From: NZ13-RE01 sp049718665
GTDB lineage: Bacteria; Dictyoglomota; Dictyoglomia; Dictyoglomales; Dictyoglomaceae
Length of the DNA: 43,166 bases
Reading direction: 5' to 3'
Assembly: GCA_049718665.1 (NCBI GenBank)
Contig: JBNARO010000015.1
Span: 1-43,166, forward strand
This document shows positions 7,966 through 16,396 of the stretch, piece by piece (position 1 is the stretch's first letter; every line of letters begins with the position of its first letter). The notes beneath the pieces are model-generated. The model searched no databases and was not told the DNA's origin. It saw only the letters and a list, made by a program, of their open reading frames with translations. Made by a program: the position numbers and the translations under genes.

Positions 7966-9120
7966 TTATATTTTTATAGTAATTTTTCCATCTTCTCGGC
8001 GAGTTGCTTTTTCCATAGCCTTTAAGGCGTCATCTAAGGAAAATCTTGATGTAATTATCTTTGTCATATCAATCCTTCCAGAAGCCATAAGATTAATAAC
8101 ATTCTGGAAAGTTCCATATCCAGAATGCCCTTGAGCTCCAAATATCTGACTGGCATGAGTCTGAAAATGTTCTAAATAAATTGGAACTTTCTCTGCTGCC
8201 CTTCCAATTTGAACAATTTTTCCATCTATAGCAAGAGATTTTTCCATTTCAGGAATAGTTTTAGAAGGTGCTCCTGCGGATTCCACATGCATACTTACCC
8301 CAAAACCTTTTGTCTCTTCCATAATAACTTCAGAAGGAACTACTTCTCTGGGATCATAAACAAAATCTGCTCCTACTTCTTTTGCTAATTTTCTCCGAGT
8401 TTCTGACACTTCAAAGACAAAAACTTTACTTGCTCCTCCTGCCTTTGCTAAAGCAATACTTGCTAAACCAATAGGACCCGCTCCAAAAACCGCTACGTAG
8501 GAACCAGGCTTAAATCCACCAGCTCTTACAAACATACCATTGTAGGCAACAGAAGTAGGTTCTACTAAGGATCCTGCTTCAAATGCCTTATCTTTATTTC
8601 CATATCTTTCTGCAATTTCATCTATTTTCCAACAATATTTTGCTCCAATAACTATATATTCAGCTATGGCACCATTTATAGTAAATCCAATTTCTTCTAA
8701 ATTTTTACATTGATTGGGATACCCATTCCTACAAGGAATACATTCCCCACACCATATCATTTCCTCTGCAGTAACCATATCTCCCACTTTAAGGTCTTTT
8801 ACTTCTTTTCCAACTTCTACAATCTCCCCAGAAAACTCATGTCCAATAACTACAGGAAATTTTGTAAGTCCTGGATACAAAATATATCCGTCTTTGTCGG
8901 TTTCATAAAAATGAACATCAGATCCACATATTCCACATGCTTTTACTTTTATAATTACATCCTTAGGACCTGGTGTTGGATCAGGAATCTCTTTTAGTTC
9001 TAACTTTGGATGTCTCCATATGCTGTTTCCTGTTATAGCTTTTCCTGTAGTTTTTTCAAACTCTGAAACCACATATCCAGGTTTTGGCTCCCATTCTGCA
9101 GAAAGAACTAATGCCTTCAT
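7966..9120 (-). CDS. iolM: zinc-dependent medium-chain dehydrogenase, IolM-like
   Basis: A 384-residue zinc alcohol/polyol dehydrogenase. Catalytic zinc ligands are in CGICGSDVHFYETD and GHEFSGEIVEVG; structural zinc is bound by CGECIPCRNGYPNQC. The Rossmann motif GAGPIGLASIALA is followed by FVFE, and the acidic end favours NAD over NADP. T. maritima TM0412 (IolM) oxidises 2-keto-myo-inositol and sits beside IolN and IolO genes as here. It is the first gene of its operon, with a GGGAGGT ribosome binding site and a LacI-type operator at 9185-9196. Other polyol substrates cannot be excluded, since no inositol dehydrogenase IolG gene lies in the cluster. Confidence 0.78.
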   Translation of the reverse strand: MKALVLSAEWEPKPGYVVSEFEKTTGKAITGNSIWRHPKLELKEIPDPTPGPKDVIIKVKACGICGSDVHFYETDKDGYILYPGLTKFPVVIGHEFSGEIVEVGKEVKDLKVGDMVTAEEMIWCGECIPCRNGYPNQCKNLEEIGFTINGAIAEYIVIGAKYCWKIDEIAERYGNKDKAFEAGSLVEPTSVAYNGMFVRAGGFKPGSYVAVFGAGPIGLASIALAKAGGASKVFVFEVSETRRKLAKEVGADFVYDPREVVPSEVIMEETKGFGVSMHVESAGAPSKTIPEMEKSLAIDGKIVQIGRAAEKVPIYLEHFQTHASQIFGAQGHSGYGTFQNVINLMASGRIDMTKIITSRFSLDDALKAMEKATRREDGKITIKI

Positions 9121-9184
9121 CCCATAAACCTCCCATCTTTATATTCTTTTTTGATTTAAGTTTATCACAAAAGAATATATAAAT

Positions 9185-9196
9185 GCAACCGATACC
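9185..9196. promoter_or_regulatory. putative LacI-family operator, site 2
   Basis: GCAACCGATACC lies 65 bases upstream of the IolM-like gene, just downstream of a possible -10 (TATAAT on the minus strand, 9201-9206) that overlaps the stop of the preceding gene. It shares the 15-mer ATGCAACCGATACCA with site 3. Confidence 0.68.
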
Positions 9197-9201
9197 AAAA
9201 A

Positions 9202-10122
9202 TTATAAAAATAAATTACAAAGTTTTTTAGCAAACTCAAGACTATTTTTATATTCATCTCTATGCCTTGACTCCAATTCTAAGGTTATATACGTAAAATT
9301 AGGTCTTATAATAGAAAAAATCTTCCCAAAGGGAATATTTCCCCACCCTAAAGGAAGATGTAAGTCTCCCCATCCATAAATAATTCTATACATGTAAGGA
9401 ATATTTTCTTTTATGTCATTTACAGTCCCAAAATTATCGTGAAGATGGATATTATTTATAAATTTTTCTGCTCTTTTTATAGCAGATAAAAAATCATAAT
9501 TTATTATATATTTACTTGCAATATATCCATGTCCAATATCAAGAGTAATTCCCACATTGGGTTTGTCTATTTTTTCTATTTGATCGACCAAATCATAAAT
9601 ATTAATCCCGTAGCAGAATATTTTGCCTTGAATAATATTAAGATCTATATTTGAATTCTCAACACTAAGCAGTATTCCATAATCTCTTGCAATATCAGCA
9701 AAATAAGCTAAACTTTCTCTCTCCTTTGCTTTTAATTTCTCAAATAATTCTTTATTCTTTGCAACCTCACTCGTTACCCATCCAGAATGATAAACTACTA
9801 AATTTGCCCCTATTTCTTTTGAAAATTCTAAGACTTGAAAAAATACCTCTTTATGCAATTCTTCTCTTTCCTCATCCATGAAATTTAAAAGGTCAGGAGC
9901 ATGAACATTATATTTTAATTTATATCTTCCCATTATTTCCTTAATTTTTTCCAATCTCTTATAATTTAATTTCCTACCACAAATTACATCCAATCCATGG
10001 GGTGGAATTTCCATATAATCAAATCCAACTTCTTGTGCTAATTTTAAATCTTCCTCAAAAATTTTGAGATCTCCCCGCCACCATGAAGGATGACCATTTA
10101 TTCCTATTCCTCTTATTTTCAT
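9202..10122 (-). CDS. sugar phosphate isomerase/epimerase, TIM barrel (AP_endonuc_2)
   Basis: A 306-residue TIM-barrel protein of the xylose-isomerase-like superfamily, distinct from the one at 3275-4072. Visible elements are DYMEIPPHGLD, YNVHAPDLLNF, LVVYHSGWV, SVENSNIDL, GITLDIGHGYI, NIHLHDNFG and ITLELESR, which give the usual metal ligands (Glu, Asp, His, Glu). It closes the second carbohydrate operon, with its start overlapping the stop of the preceding gene (ATGA). The opening MKIRGIGINGHPSWW is not one I can tie to a characterised enzyme; the substrate is unknown. Confidence 0.75.
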   Translation of the reverse strand: MKIRGIGINGHPSWWRGDLKIFEEDLKLAQEVGFDYMEIPPHGLDVICGRKLNYKRLEKIKEIMGRYKLKYNVHAPDLLNFMDEEREELHKEVFFQVLEFSKEIGANLVVYHSGWVTSEVAKNKELFEKLKAKERESLAYFADIARDYGILLSVENSNIDLNIIQGKIFCYGINIYDLVDQIEKIDKPNVGITLDIGHGYIASKYIINYDFLSAIKRAEKFINNIHLHDNFGTVNDIKENIPYMYRIIYGWGDLHLPLGWGNIPFGKIFSIIRPNFTYITLELESRHRDEYKNSLEFAKKLCNLFL

Positions 10123-10763
10123 TTCTTAGCCTCTTCTTTTATTTTTTTAATCCAATAATTAACCCTCTGAGGAATTTCTTTAAAAAGCTCCTCCCAAGGA
10201 ATATAAAGATCTTTTTCTGCAAAGAATTCTTTTGTAAAATTAAAAGTAGGAGTAAAAGAAAATTTTTTAAGATAATTTTCTACAAGTTTATCATCTTCAG
10301 GGGTTTTATTAATTAACCCTTGAAACATATCCTTTATAAGAATCCCGCCACTTCCTGCTTTATCTTTACATGGATTAAACCAAGAAGGGGAAGGAGCAAA
10401 GGCATGCTTTCCTGGTTGAGAATATAATATTGGATGTGTTCCTCTTATCTCTACTTCTCTCATCTCATTATAATCACCATGCCAACTTGCCTCAACCTTT
10501 GTTATCTTATTATCTTTTACATACACCCAAATATGCTCCAATTCATATAAATGCTGAATATCAAAATCCCAATATATAGCGTACTCTATTGCAATCTCGT
10601 TTTTTGATAGTTTTATTTCTCTTGGAAAAGATAAACTTTTACCAGAATTTCTAAAAATTGTGTATCCTATTTTTACAGGAAGAAATGGTTCATTCTCGTC
10701 AAATTTTATAATAGGTGCATAATTTAATACTAAATCTAATTTCTCGTCCCCAAATATCCTCAT
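10119..10763 (-). CDS. protein of unknown function with VPS62/NPP1-like sequence pattern
   Basis: A 214-residue soluble protein without a signal peptide or membrane segment. The stretch YWDFDIQHLYELEHIWVYV, then SWHGDYNEM, then GTHPILYSQPGKHAFAPS resembles the order seen in NPP1 and VPS62-like (DUF946) proteins, where a conserved His/Asp-rich strand is followed by a Ser-x-His-Gly segment and a Tyr...Gly-x-His-Ala segment. This is pattern recognition only. The ATG at 10763 has an AAAGGAG ribosome binding site; the longer frame to 10799 would overlap the ATPase gene. It lies between an MsmX-type ATPase and a sugar epimerase, coupled to the latter by ATGA, so a role in handling the imported sugar is likely. 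Confidence 0.65.
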   Translation of the reverse strand: MRIFGDEKLDLVLNYAPIIKFDENEPFLPVKIGYTIFRNSGKSLSFPREIKLSKNEIAIEYAIYWDFDIQHLYELEHIWVYVKDNKITKVEASWHGDYNEMREVEIRGTHPILYSQPGKHAFAPSPSWFNPCKDKAGSGGILIKDMFQGLINKTPEDDKLVENYLKKFSFTPTFNFTKEFFAEKDLYIPWEELFKEIPQRVNYWIKKIKEEAKK

Positions 10764-10776
10764 AAAAATCTCCTTT

Positions 10777-11859
10777 CTAAATTTTAATCCTATTTCCATC
10801 TTTATTGAAGAAATGACAATAATTTACATCAAACTTAATCCAAACTTTATCTCCTGAAGAAAACTTCACATTTTGTGGTACTATACTCTTTAACAAAACC
10901 TTTCCTACTTGAATATTAAGAAGAATTTCTCTTCCTAAGGGTTCTGTTACATATACAATCCCTGGAATTAAATTATTAGATGGTTGTAAAGATATTTCTA
11001 CATGCTCAGGTCTTATACCTAAGAATATATTCTCCTCCTTTAATCTGCTAAATATTTCCTCAGGAAATCGTAATTTAAAGGATTCCTCAACTACTACATA
11101 ATATCCTTCATCATCCTTCCCTATTTTTGAATTAAATATATTCATAGGAGGACTTCCAATGAATCCTGCAGTAAATAAATTTATAGGCTGATTATAAAGC
11201 TCATCAGGAGTCCCTAATTGCTGAATTTTCCCATTCTGCATTAGAGCGATTCTATCTCCCATAGTCATTGCTTCTACTTGATCATGAGTTACAAGAATAG
11301 TAGTGATCCCGAGTTCTTTCTGTAAATGTTTAATCTCTGTTCTCATAATAAGCCTCAATTTTGCATCAAGGTTTGAGAGAGGCTCATCTAATAATAAAAT
11401 GCTTGGTCCCTTCACCAAAGCTCTTGCCAAAGCAACTCTCTGCTGTTGTCCGCCTGAAAGCTGTCCTGGTCTTCTCTCTAACAATTCTTCATCTAACTGA
11501 ACAAATTTTACTATTTCTCTTACCGCCTTTTCTATTTCACTTCGTGATTTTTTCATTAAAGTTAAGGGAAAGGCAATATTTTCAAAAACATTCATATGAG
11601 GATATAATGCATAACTTTGAAAAACCATTCCAATTCCTCTATCCTTTGGAGAAAGATTATTTACTATTTTATCCCCAAAATATATATTTCCACTTGTAGG
11701 TTTATAAAGACCCGCTATAAGTAAAAGAGTTGTAGTTTTTCCACATCCTGAAGGTCCTAAAAGAACTAAAAATTCTCCCTCTTTTATCTCTAAATTTAAT
11801 GAATCTACCGCTTTTACTTTTCCAAAATGTTTTGAAAGATTTTCTAAAAGAATCCTCAT
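10777..11859 (-). CDS. MsmX/UgpC/MalK-type ABC transporter ATP-binding protein
   Basis: A 360-residue ATPase with Walker A GPSGCGKTT, Q-loop VFQSYALYPHM, signature LSGGQQQR, Walker B ILLLDEPLSNLDAKL and H-loop LVTHDQVEAM. Residues from about 235 on form the regulatory OB/TOBE domain (FLGIRPEHVEIS, VYVTEPLGREILL) of CUT1 sugar importers. It energises the two permeases upstream; its start overlaps the stop of the second permease (ATGA). Confidence 0.94.
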   Translation of the reverse strand: MRILLENLSKHFGKVKAVDSLNLEIKEGEFLVLLGPSGCGKTTTLLLIAGLYKPTSGNIYFGDKIVNNLSPKDRGIGMVFQSYALYPHMNVFENIAFPLTLMKKSRSEIEKAVREIVKFVQLDEELLERRPGQLSGGQQQRVALARALVKGPSILLLDEPLSNLDAKLRLIMRTEIKHLQKELGITTILVTHDQVEAMTMGDRIALMQNGKIQQLGTPDELYNQPINLFTAGFIGSPPMNIFNSKIGKDDEGYYVVVEESFKLRFPEEIFSRLKEENIFLGIRPEHVEISLQPSNNLIPGIVYVTEPLGREILLNIQVGKVLLKSIVPQNVKFSSGDKVWIKFDVNYCHFFNKDGNRIKI

Positions 11860-12701
11860 CCTTTAGTACCCCCTGTATAAATGTTGAGAAGATATTTTTG
11901 GGCAAAGATATAAAGGAGAATTATAGGAATCATGTAATAAAGACCTACCGCAGTAACTAATCCATAATCTACAAATCTAACATCTGCTGTTAAACTTCTT
12001 AAATATACCGATAATGTTTGACTTGTCTTTGAAGGAATAAATATGTATGGGAACAGGAAATCCCCCCAACCAGATAAAAAGGTAAATACAGAAAGAGCTA
12101 AAATTCCTGGACGAACCAAAGGAAGCATTATTTTATACCAAGTTTTTAACCGTGAACATCCATCCACTAAGGATGCCATTTCTACATCCCAAGAGATGCT
12201 ATCAAAAAATCCCTTCATTATCCATATACCAAAGGGAAGCTGTAAGGCTACTCTAACTAAAATTACTCCCAGTAGACGGTCATATAATCCAAGAACTAAA
12301 AGAACTACAAATATTCCTACTAAAAGAGTTACACTGGGAAAAGAATGAAGAATAATAGTAAGAGCTAAAAGCGACCTTCTTCCCCTAAAGTTAAGTCTTG
12401 ATATGGCATATCCTGCAGTGGTACAAATAAATATGGTGAATACTGTTATCCCTAAGGAATATACTAAGGTATTAAAAGTATAAACCCAAATGTTGGGATT
12501 TTCTTCTCCTCTTTGCCAAAAAAAGGTAGGTTTTTCCAACAAAAATTTCCAATTACTTAAAGTCCAACCATAAGGCTTTAAACCTTCCATTCTAACTGCA
12601 AAGGAAGACATTATTAACCAGCCATAGAGAAGAACTATTGGTAAACTTATAAGAATCAAAATGATAATTGGTATAGGGCCTTTAAAACCATAGTTTTCCA
12701 T
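11856..12701 (-). CDS. carbohydrate ABC transporter permease (MalG type)
   Basis: A 281-residue inner-membrane protein with six predicted helices. The EAA loop contacting the ATPase reads EMASLVDGCSRLKTWYKIML (Glu-x-Ala...Asp-Gly...). The C-terminus, QKYLLNIYTGGTKG, is typical of MalG-like CUT1 permeases. It partners the MalF-type permease encoded 5 bases upstream. Confidence 0.93.
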   Translation of the reverse strand: MENYGFKGPIPIIILILISLPIVLLYGWLIMSSFAVRMEGLKPYGWTLSNWKFLLEKPTFFWQRGEENPNIWVYTFNTLVYSLGITVFTIFICTTAGYAISRLNFRGRRSLLALTIILHSFPSVTLLVGIFVVLLVLGLYDRLLGVILVRVALQLPFGIWIMKGFFDSISWDVEMASLVDGCSRLKTWYKIMLPLVRPGILALSVFTFLSGWGDFLFPYIFIPSKTSQTLSVYLRSLTADVRFVDYGLVTAVGLYYMIPIILLYIFAQKYLLNIYTGGTKG

Positions 12702-12706
12702 GCTTT

Positions 12707-13654
12707 TTACACCTCTACTTTTGGTTCTGATACTAAGGCTCTAAAGTTAAATACCTTTAGATAAATAATTGAAAATATAATACCTAAGATTACTAAAAAT
12801 ACTGATAAAGCAGCACCAAATCCAAAAATGGTATTTCCATAATAATTAGATAGAGCATTATGGTAAGCATATAATGCCCAAACTTCTGTGGTATAAAATC
12901 CTGGTCCTCCATCAGTAGTAAGAAGAATATACTCAAAAGACGTAAGTAAAGAGAGAGTCTGATAAGTTGTCACGAAAAGTATAGGCCAACGAATCATAGG
13001 AAGAATTACTTTTCTTATAGTTTGAAAAGTAGATGCTCCATCTACCTGAGCAGCCATTATATAATCAGGAGGAATATTTTTAATAGCAGAGGTAAAAATA
13101 AGCATTCCAAAAGATGCTCCTACAAAACCATTAATTAATATTATAAAAACCCATGGGGTACTCATAAGCCAATTTCTTGAGGAGATTCCAAAGGGAGAAA
13201 GGAATTGATTAAGAACGCCATAAGGGGCTTCTGCAGTAAACCATGTCCAAAGAGTAGCATACACCACTGATGGCGTAATTCTTGGAAGGAGCCATAAAGT
13301 TCTTACAAATTTTCCCGCATTTTCAGAGATATGGGTACTAAAAATTGCTAAAAAAAGAGCGGTTCCTACATTAAATAAAGAAAGAGTTGTGAATACATAA
13401 AACAAAGTATTTTTAAGAATTTTTAATGTCCATTGGCTTTTTAAAATTTGTATATAATTCTTTAACCCGATAACTTTAAAACCTGTAAGCCCTGTAGCGG
13501 TACTCATATTTGTAAAGCTCATAAGGAAAGTTAAAAATACTGGAACAAAGAAAAAGACGATTATAAGAATTATTGCGGGAGCTAAAAAGAAAAGAAGATT
13601 CCAATTTATTTTTTTAGGACGGGGATTTCCCCCGTCCTTTATTTTGAGCATCAT
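12707..13654 (-). CDS. carbohydrate ABC transporter permease (MalF/UgpA type)
   Basis: A 315-residue inner-membrane permease with six helices after a short cytoplasmic N-terminus (GGNPRPKKINW). Its EAA loop is IMAAQVDGASTFQTIRKVIL, followed by PMIRWPILFV. The start overlaps the binding-protein stop (ATGA). With the MalG-type protein it forms the channel of the second importer. Confidence 0.93.
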   Translation of the reverse strand: MMLKIKDGGNPRPKKINWNLLFFLAPAIILIIVFFFVPVFLTFLMSFTNMSTATGLTGFKVIGLKNYIQILKSQWTLKILKNTLFYVFTTLSLFNVGTALFLAIFSTHISENAGKFVRTLWLLPRITPSVVYATLWTWFTAEAPYGVLNQFLSPFGISSRNWLMSTPWVFIILINGFVGASFGMLIFTSAIKNIPPDYIMAAQVDGASTFQTIRKVILPMIRWPILFVTTYQTLSLLTSFEYILLTTDGGPGFYTTEVWALYAYHNALSNYYGNTIFGFGAALSVFLVILGIIFSIIYLKVFNFRALVSEPKVEV

Positions 13655-15018
13655 TTTATTATCACCCTATCTCCTAAAGCATTTTCTAAATCCTTCACTA
13701 CAATATCCACTGCGGATTCTGGTGTTACATCTCCATTTGCTACCGCAGAAAGCCCTTTAAACACTATCTCATCATATGTTCCAAAATCAGGACTATTAGG
13801 AATAAAAGTTGTAAATTTTAACATGTATTCTACTTCACGGAGGAATTTATTCTTATAATATGAAGATTGCTTCCAAGTAGATGTTAATACAGGAAGATGA
13901 GCACTTGTTACCGCATGTCTTGCATCAAATACAGGATTTACAGCTAAAGCAATAAGTCTAAAAGCAAGCTCTGGATATTTTGAATTCTTTGTTACCATAT
14001 ATGCTAAGGGATGGGTTAAAGTAACGCCTGGTTTCCCTTTTTCTGCAGGTGGTACTAACGCATAACCTACATTCTTTTCCATATCCTCAGGGTCTGCTTT
14101 GTAAACCTGCTGCCATTCTGCCCAATGCCATATACCTCCTTGCCAGAATAAAACTTTACCCGCTACAACACTTTCATGCCAGATTCTCCATTCCATACCA
14201 ATGAACTTTTCCTGAGTTGTTTTGTATTTGAAGATTGTATCTGCAAAAAATTGATAATATTTTCTTAAAGCATCTTTTACTAAGATTAATTTTCCAGTCT
14301 TTGGATCTTGCATCTCTCCCCCAAAATTATAATAATAAATGTAGAAGTCATTTCCTTTTCTTGGTCTTGGCCAGAATCCATATCCCTTTGCAATTATTCC
14401 CTTATCTTGTGCAGTCTTTGCTACTTCAAGCATATCATATATAGTAAATTCACCCTTTTGTATCTTCTTTGGGAGATCATTTATCTGTCTTTCTGTCCAT
14501 CCTAATTTCTTTAAAAGATCTTTTCTATAATATAAAGGTCTTGCTTCAGAGTCCTGGGGAATAGCCCAAGTTTTCTCCTTATATTGAACACTTTTCCATA
14601 ATGTTGGGATGATATTTTTGAGATCAGTAGTATCTTTATATTTCTTTATCAAGTCATCTAAAGGAATAATATATCCTGCGTCTCCCCAAGGTGCTACATC
14701 TTCATGACCACTAAGGATTATATCTGGTGCCTTTCCTGCTGATGCAGATAAAATGAATTTTTGTTTATAATCAGCCCAAGTTCCAGTATCAAAGGTTGCC
14801 TCTACCTTTACTCTAATATTAGAACCTTCTTTTTCTAAAAGGGCATTTAATTTTCTTGCCGCATCTACAAGATTATCTCTCCTATAGTAAGAAGGTCTAT
14901 CTGGTCCTATAGTCCACGCAGTAATTGTTATGGTTTGAATATTTTCCTTTGCTATACTAAGGGAAAGACTCAAAAGTAAAAGAAAGGAAATAATTAATAA
15001 AACTAACTTTTTGCTCAT
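13651..15018 (-). CDS. family 1 extracellular solute-binding protein (carbohydrate)
   Basis: A 455-residue secreted binding protein. The N-terminus MSKKLVLLIISFLLLLSLS is a signal peptide, with cleavage likely after SLSIA. The mature domain has ITAWTIGPDRPSYYRR near its start, DIILSGHEDVAPWGDAGYI and a C-terminal helix-rich lobe (NPVFDARHAVTSAHLPVL), as in the SBP_bac_1/8 families. The ATG at 15018 is preferred because AAGGTGA lies just upstream; a GTG at 15027 is the alternative. It is the first gene of a six-gene operon ending at 9202. No ligand can be named; an oligosaccharide is likely. Confidence 0.9.
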   Translation of the reverse strand: MSKKLVLLIISFLLLLSLSLSIAKENIQTITITAWTIGPDRPSYYRRDNLVDAARKLNALLEKEGSNIRVKVEATFDTGTWADYKQKFILSASAGKAPDIILSGHEDVAPWGDAGYIIPLDDLIKKYKDTTDLKNIIPTLWKSVQYKEKTWAIPQDSEARPLYYRKDLLKKLGWTERQINDLPKKIQKGEFTIYDMLEVAKTAQDKGIIAKGYGFWPRPRKGNDFYIYYYNFGGEMQDPKTGKLILVKDALRKYYQFFADTIFKYKTTQEKFIGMEWRIWHESVVAGKVLFWQGGIWHWAEWQQVYKADPEDMEKNVGYALVPPAEKGKPGVTLTHPLAYMVTKNSKYPELAFRLIALAVNPVFDARHAVTSAHLPVLTSTWKQSSYYKNKFLREVEYMLKFTTFIPNSPDFGTYDEIVFKGLSAVANGDVTPESAVDIVVKDLENALGDRVIIK

Positions 15019-15040
15019 CTTTTTCACCTTCTTATTAAAA

Positions 15041-15069
15041 AGTATAAAACTTTTTTCATCTTTTGTAAA
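15041..15069 (-). promoter_or_regulatory. promoter of the second carbohydrate transport operon
   Basis: On the minus strand TTTACA (15064-15069) and TATACT (15041-15046) are 17 bases apart, upstream of the binding-protein gene. Confidence 0.65.
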
Positions 15070-15079
15070 CCCTTCCCAA

Positions 15080-15106
15080 AAATTTTTCTTTTTAAAGGAA
15101 AAATTT
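15080..15106. repeat. AT-rich inverted repeat upstream of the binding-protein promoter
   Basis: AAATTTTTC (15080-15088) and GAAAAATTT (15098-15106) are exact inverted repeats, just upstream of the -35 box of the transport operon. They are a candidate second site for the ROK regulator. Confidence 0.4.
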
Positions 15107-15133
15107 ATGAAACTTTTCCCAGAAATAAGTCTT

Positions 15134-15163
15134 ATCTTAAAAATTGACGGTAATTTTTAAGAT
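15134..15163. promoter_or_regulatory. putative ROK-regulator operator in the divergent region
   Basis: ATCTTAAAAAT (15134-15144) and ATTTTTAAGAT (15153-15163) are perfect 11-base inverted arms. AT-rich palindromes of this size are typical sites for ROK repressors (Mlc, NagC, XylR). The right-hand part overlaps the promoter of the ROK gene, which suggests autoregulation. Confidence 0.6.
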
Positions 15164-15171
15164 GTTATAAT
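15144..15171 (+). promoter_or_regulatory. promoter of the ROK regulator gene
   Basis: TTGACG (15144-15149) and TATAAT (15166-15171) are 16 bases apart; the gene starts at 15203. The palindrome at 15134-15163 covers the -35 box. Confidence 0.7.
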
Positions 15172-15202
15172 CTTTTCATAAGAAAGATTCTGAGGAGAAA
15201 AA

Positions 15203-16396
15203 ATGAAACCAATAAATATAAAGAAAATGAGAGAAGCAAATATATCTTTGGTTCTAAATACTATTAGAACCAGGGGTCCTATTTCCCGGTATGATATCTC
15301 AAAAATTACAAATCTTAGCCCTTCTGCGGTATCAAGTATAGTAGAAATACTATTAAATTCTGGGATTATTAAAGAAACTCCTGCAAAGAAAACAAAAATT
15401 GGAAGAAGGCCCCTAGAGCTTTCTATAAGTGATGCAAATATGTATTCTATGGGTGTTGAAATAGAAAATGATAGAGTCTTAGGAATAGTCATGAATCTTA
15501 AAGGCGAAATTTTGAAAAAAGAGACGGTCTTTTTAGATTCTAATTTAGAATATGAAAACGTATTAAATAAAGTTGTAGAAATTTATAAAAAACTTAGGGA
15601 AGATTTATCTTCAAAAGAATTAATGGGATTAGGTATAGCTATACCAGGATCTATAGATAGAAAAAATGGAGTATGCATCTTTGCTCCTAATTTTTACTGG
15701 AGAAATGTTCCTGTTAAATCCTTTCTTACAAAATATATAAATGATACGGAGATTTTTATCGAACATAATATAAAAGCAGTTACCCTTGGAGAGCTTTGGT
15801 TTGGAGCAGGAATAGGAAAAGAAAATCTCATATGCGTAAGAGTAGGAAGTGGGGTAAGCGCTGGATTTGTAGTTAATGGAAATCTATATAGAGGTTATAG
15901 TGATAGAGCAGGAGAACTGGGACACACTGTGATAGAAAGAAATGGGAAAAAATGTAGATGTGGGAACTATGGATGCTTGGAGACTTATGTTTCTACCCAA
16001 GTTTTAATAGATAGGGTACTCGATGGTATTAAAAATGGAGCATATACTCAAGTATCCCTTAAATCAAAAAATAGGGAAGAGTTATTAAATGAAATAATAC
16101 AAGCAGGTAAAAGTGGAGATAGATTTGTTCTAAATATTTTTGAGGAGATGGGGGAATATTTAGGAATTGGTATCGCAAATCTTGTTAATTTATTTAATCC
16201 TGAATTAATCATTATTGCAGGAGAACTTTCAAAAGCAGAGGATCTTCTTTTAAATCCTGTAAGACATACATTAAAACTTCATGCATTTCCTCCTATCCCT
16301 GAAGTTATAGTTTCAAAATTAGGAACATATACTTGCGTAGTTGGAGCTGCAACCTATGTTATAGAAAATAAATTTTCTCAGATATTTTCTTACTAA
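15203..16396 (+). CDS. ROK-family transcriptional regulator
   Basis: A 397-residue regulator. Residues 5-60 form a winged helix-turn-helix (TRGPISRYDISKITNLSPSA), followed by the ROK sugar-binding domain with GLGIAIPGSID and the zinc site KCRCGNYGCLET. Because of the helix-turn-helix it is a XylR/Mlc/NagC-type regulator, not a sugar kinase. A GAGGAG ribosome binding site precedes the ATG at 15203. Divergent transcription from the transport operon and the shared palindromic region suggest that it controls that operon. Its stop overlaps the stop of the convergent LacI-family gene in the tetranucleotide CTAA. Confidence 0.92.
   Translation: MKPINIKKMREANISLVLNTIRTRGPISRYDISKITNLSPSAVSSIVEILLNSGIIKETPAKKTKIGRRPLELSISDANMYSMGVEIENDRVLGIVMNLKGEILKKETVFLDSNLEYENVLNKVVEIYKKLREDLSSKELMGLGIAIPGSIDRKNGVCIFAPNFYWRNVPVKSFLTKYINDTEIFIEHNIKAVTLGELWFGAGIGKENLICVRVGSGVSAGFVVNGNLYRGYSDRAGELGHTVIERNGKKCRCGNYGCLETYVSTQVLIDRVLDGIKNGAYTQVSLKSKNREELLNEIIQAGKSGDRFVLNIFEEMGEYLGIGIANLVNLFNPELIIIAGELSKAEDLLLNPVRHTLKLHAFPPIPEVIVSKLGTYTCVVGAATYVIENKFSQIFSY

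Noticed and set aside
8710..8997. Plus-strand ORFs opposite the IolM-like gene.
   Set aside because: They lie entirely inside a well-supported gene on the other strand and have no ribosome binding site or family features.
10083..10316. Plus-strand ORF rich in Phe and Lys opposite the epimerase and VPS62-like genes.
   Set aside because: Composition is that of a shadow of AT-rich coding DNA; no ribosome binding site.
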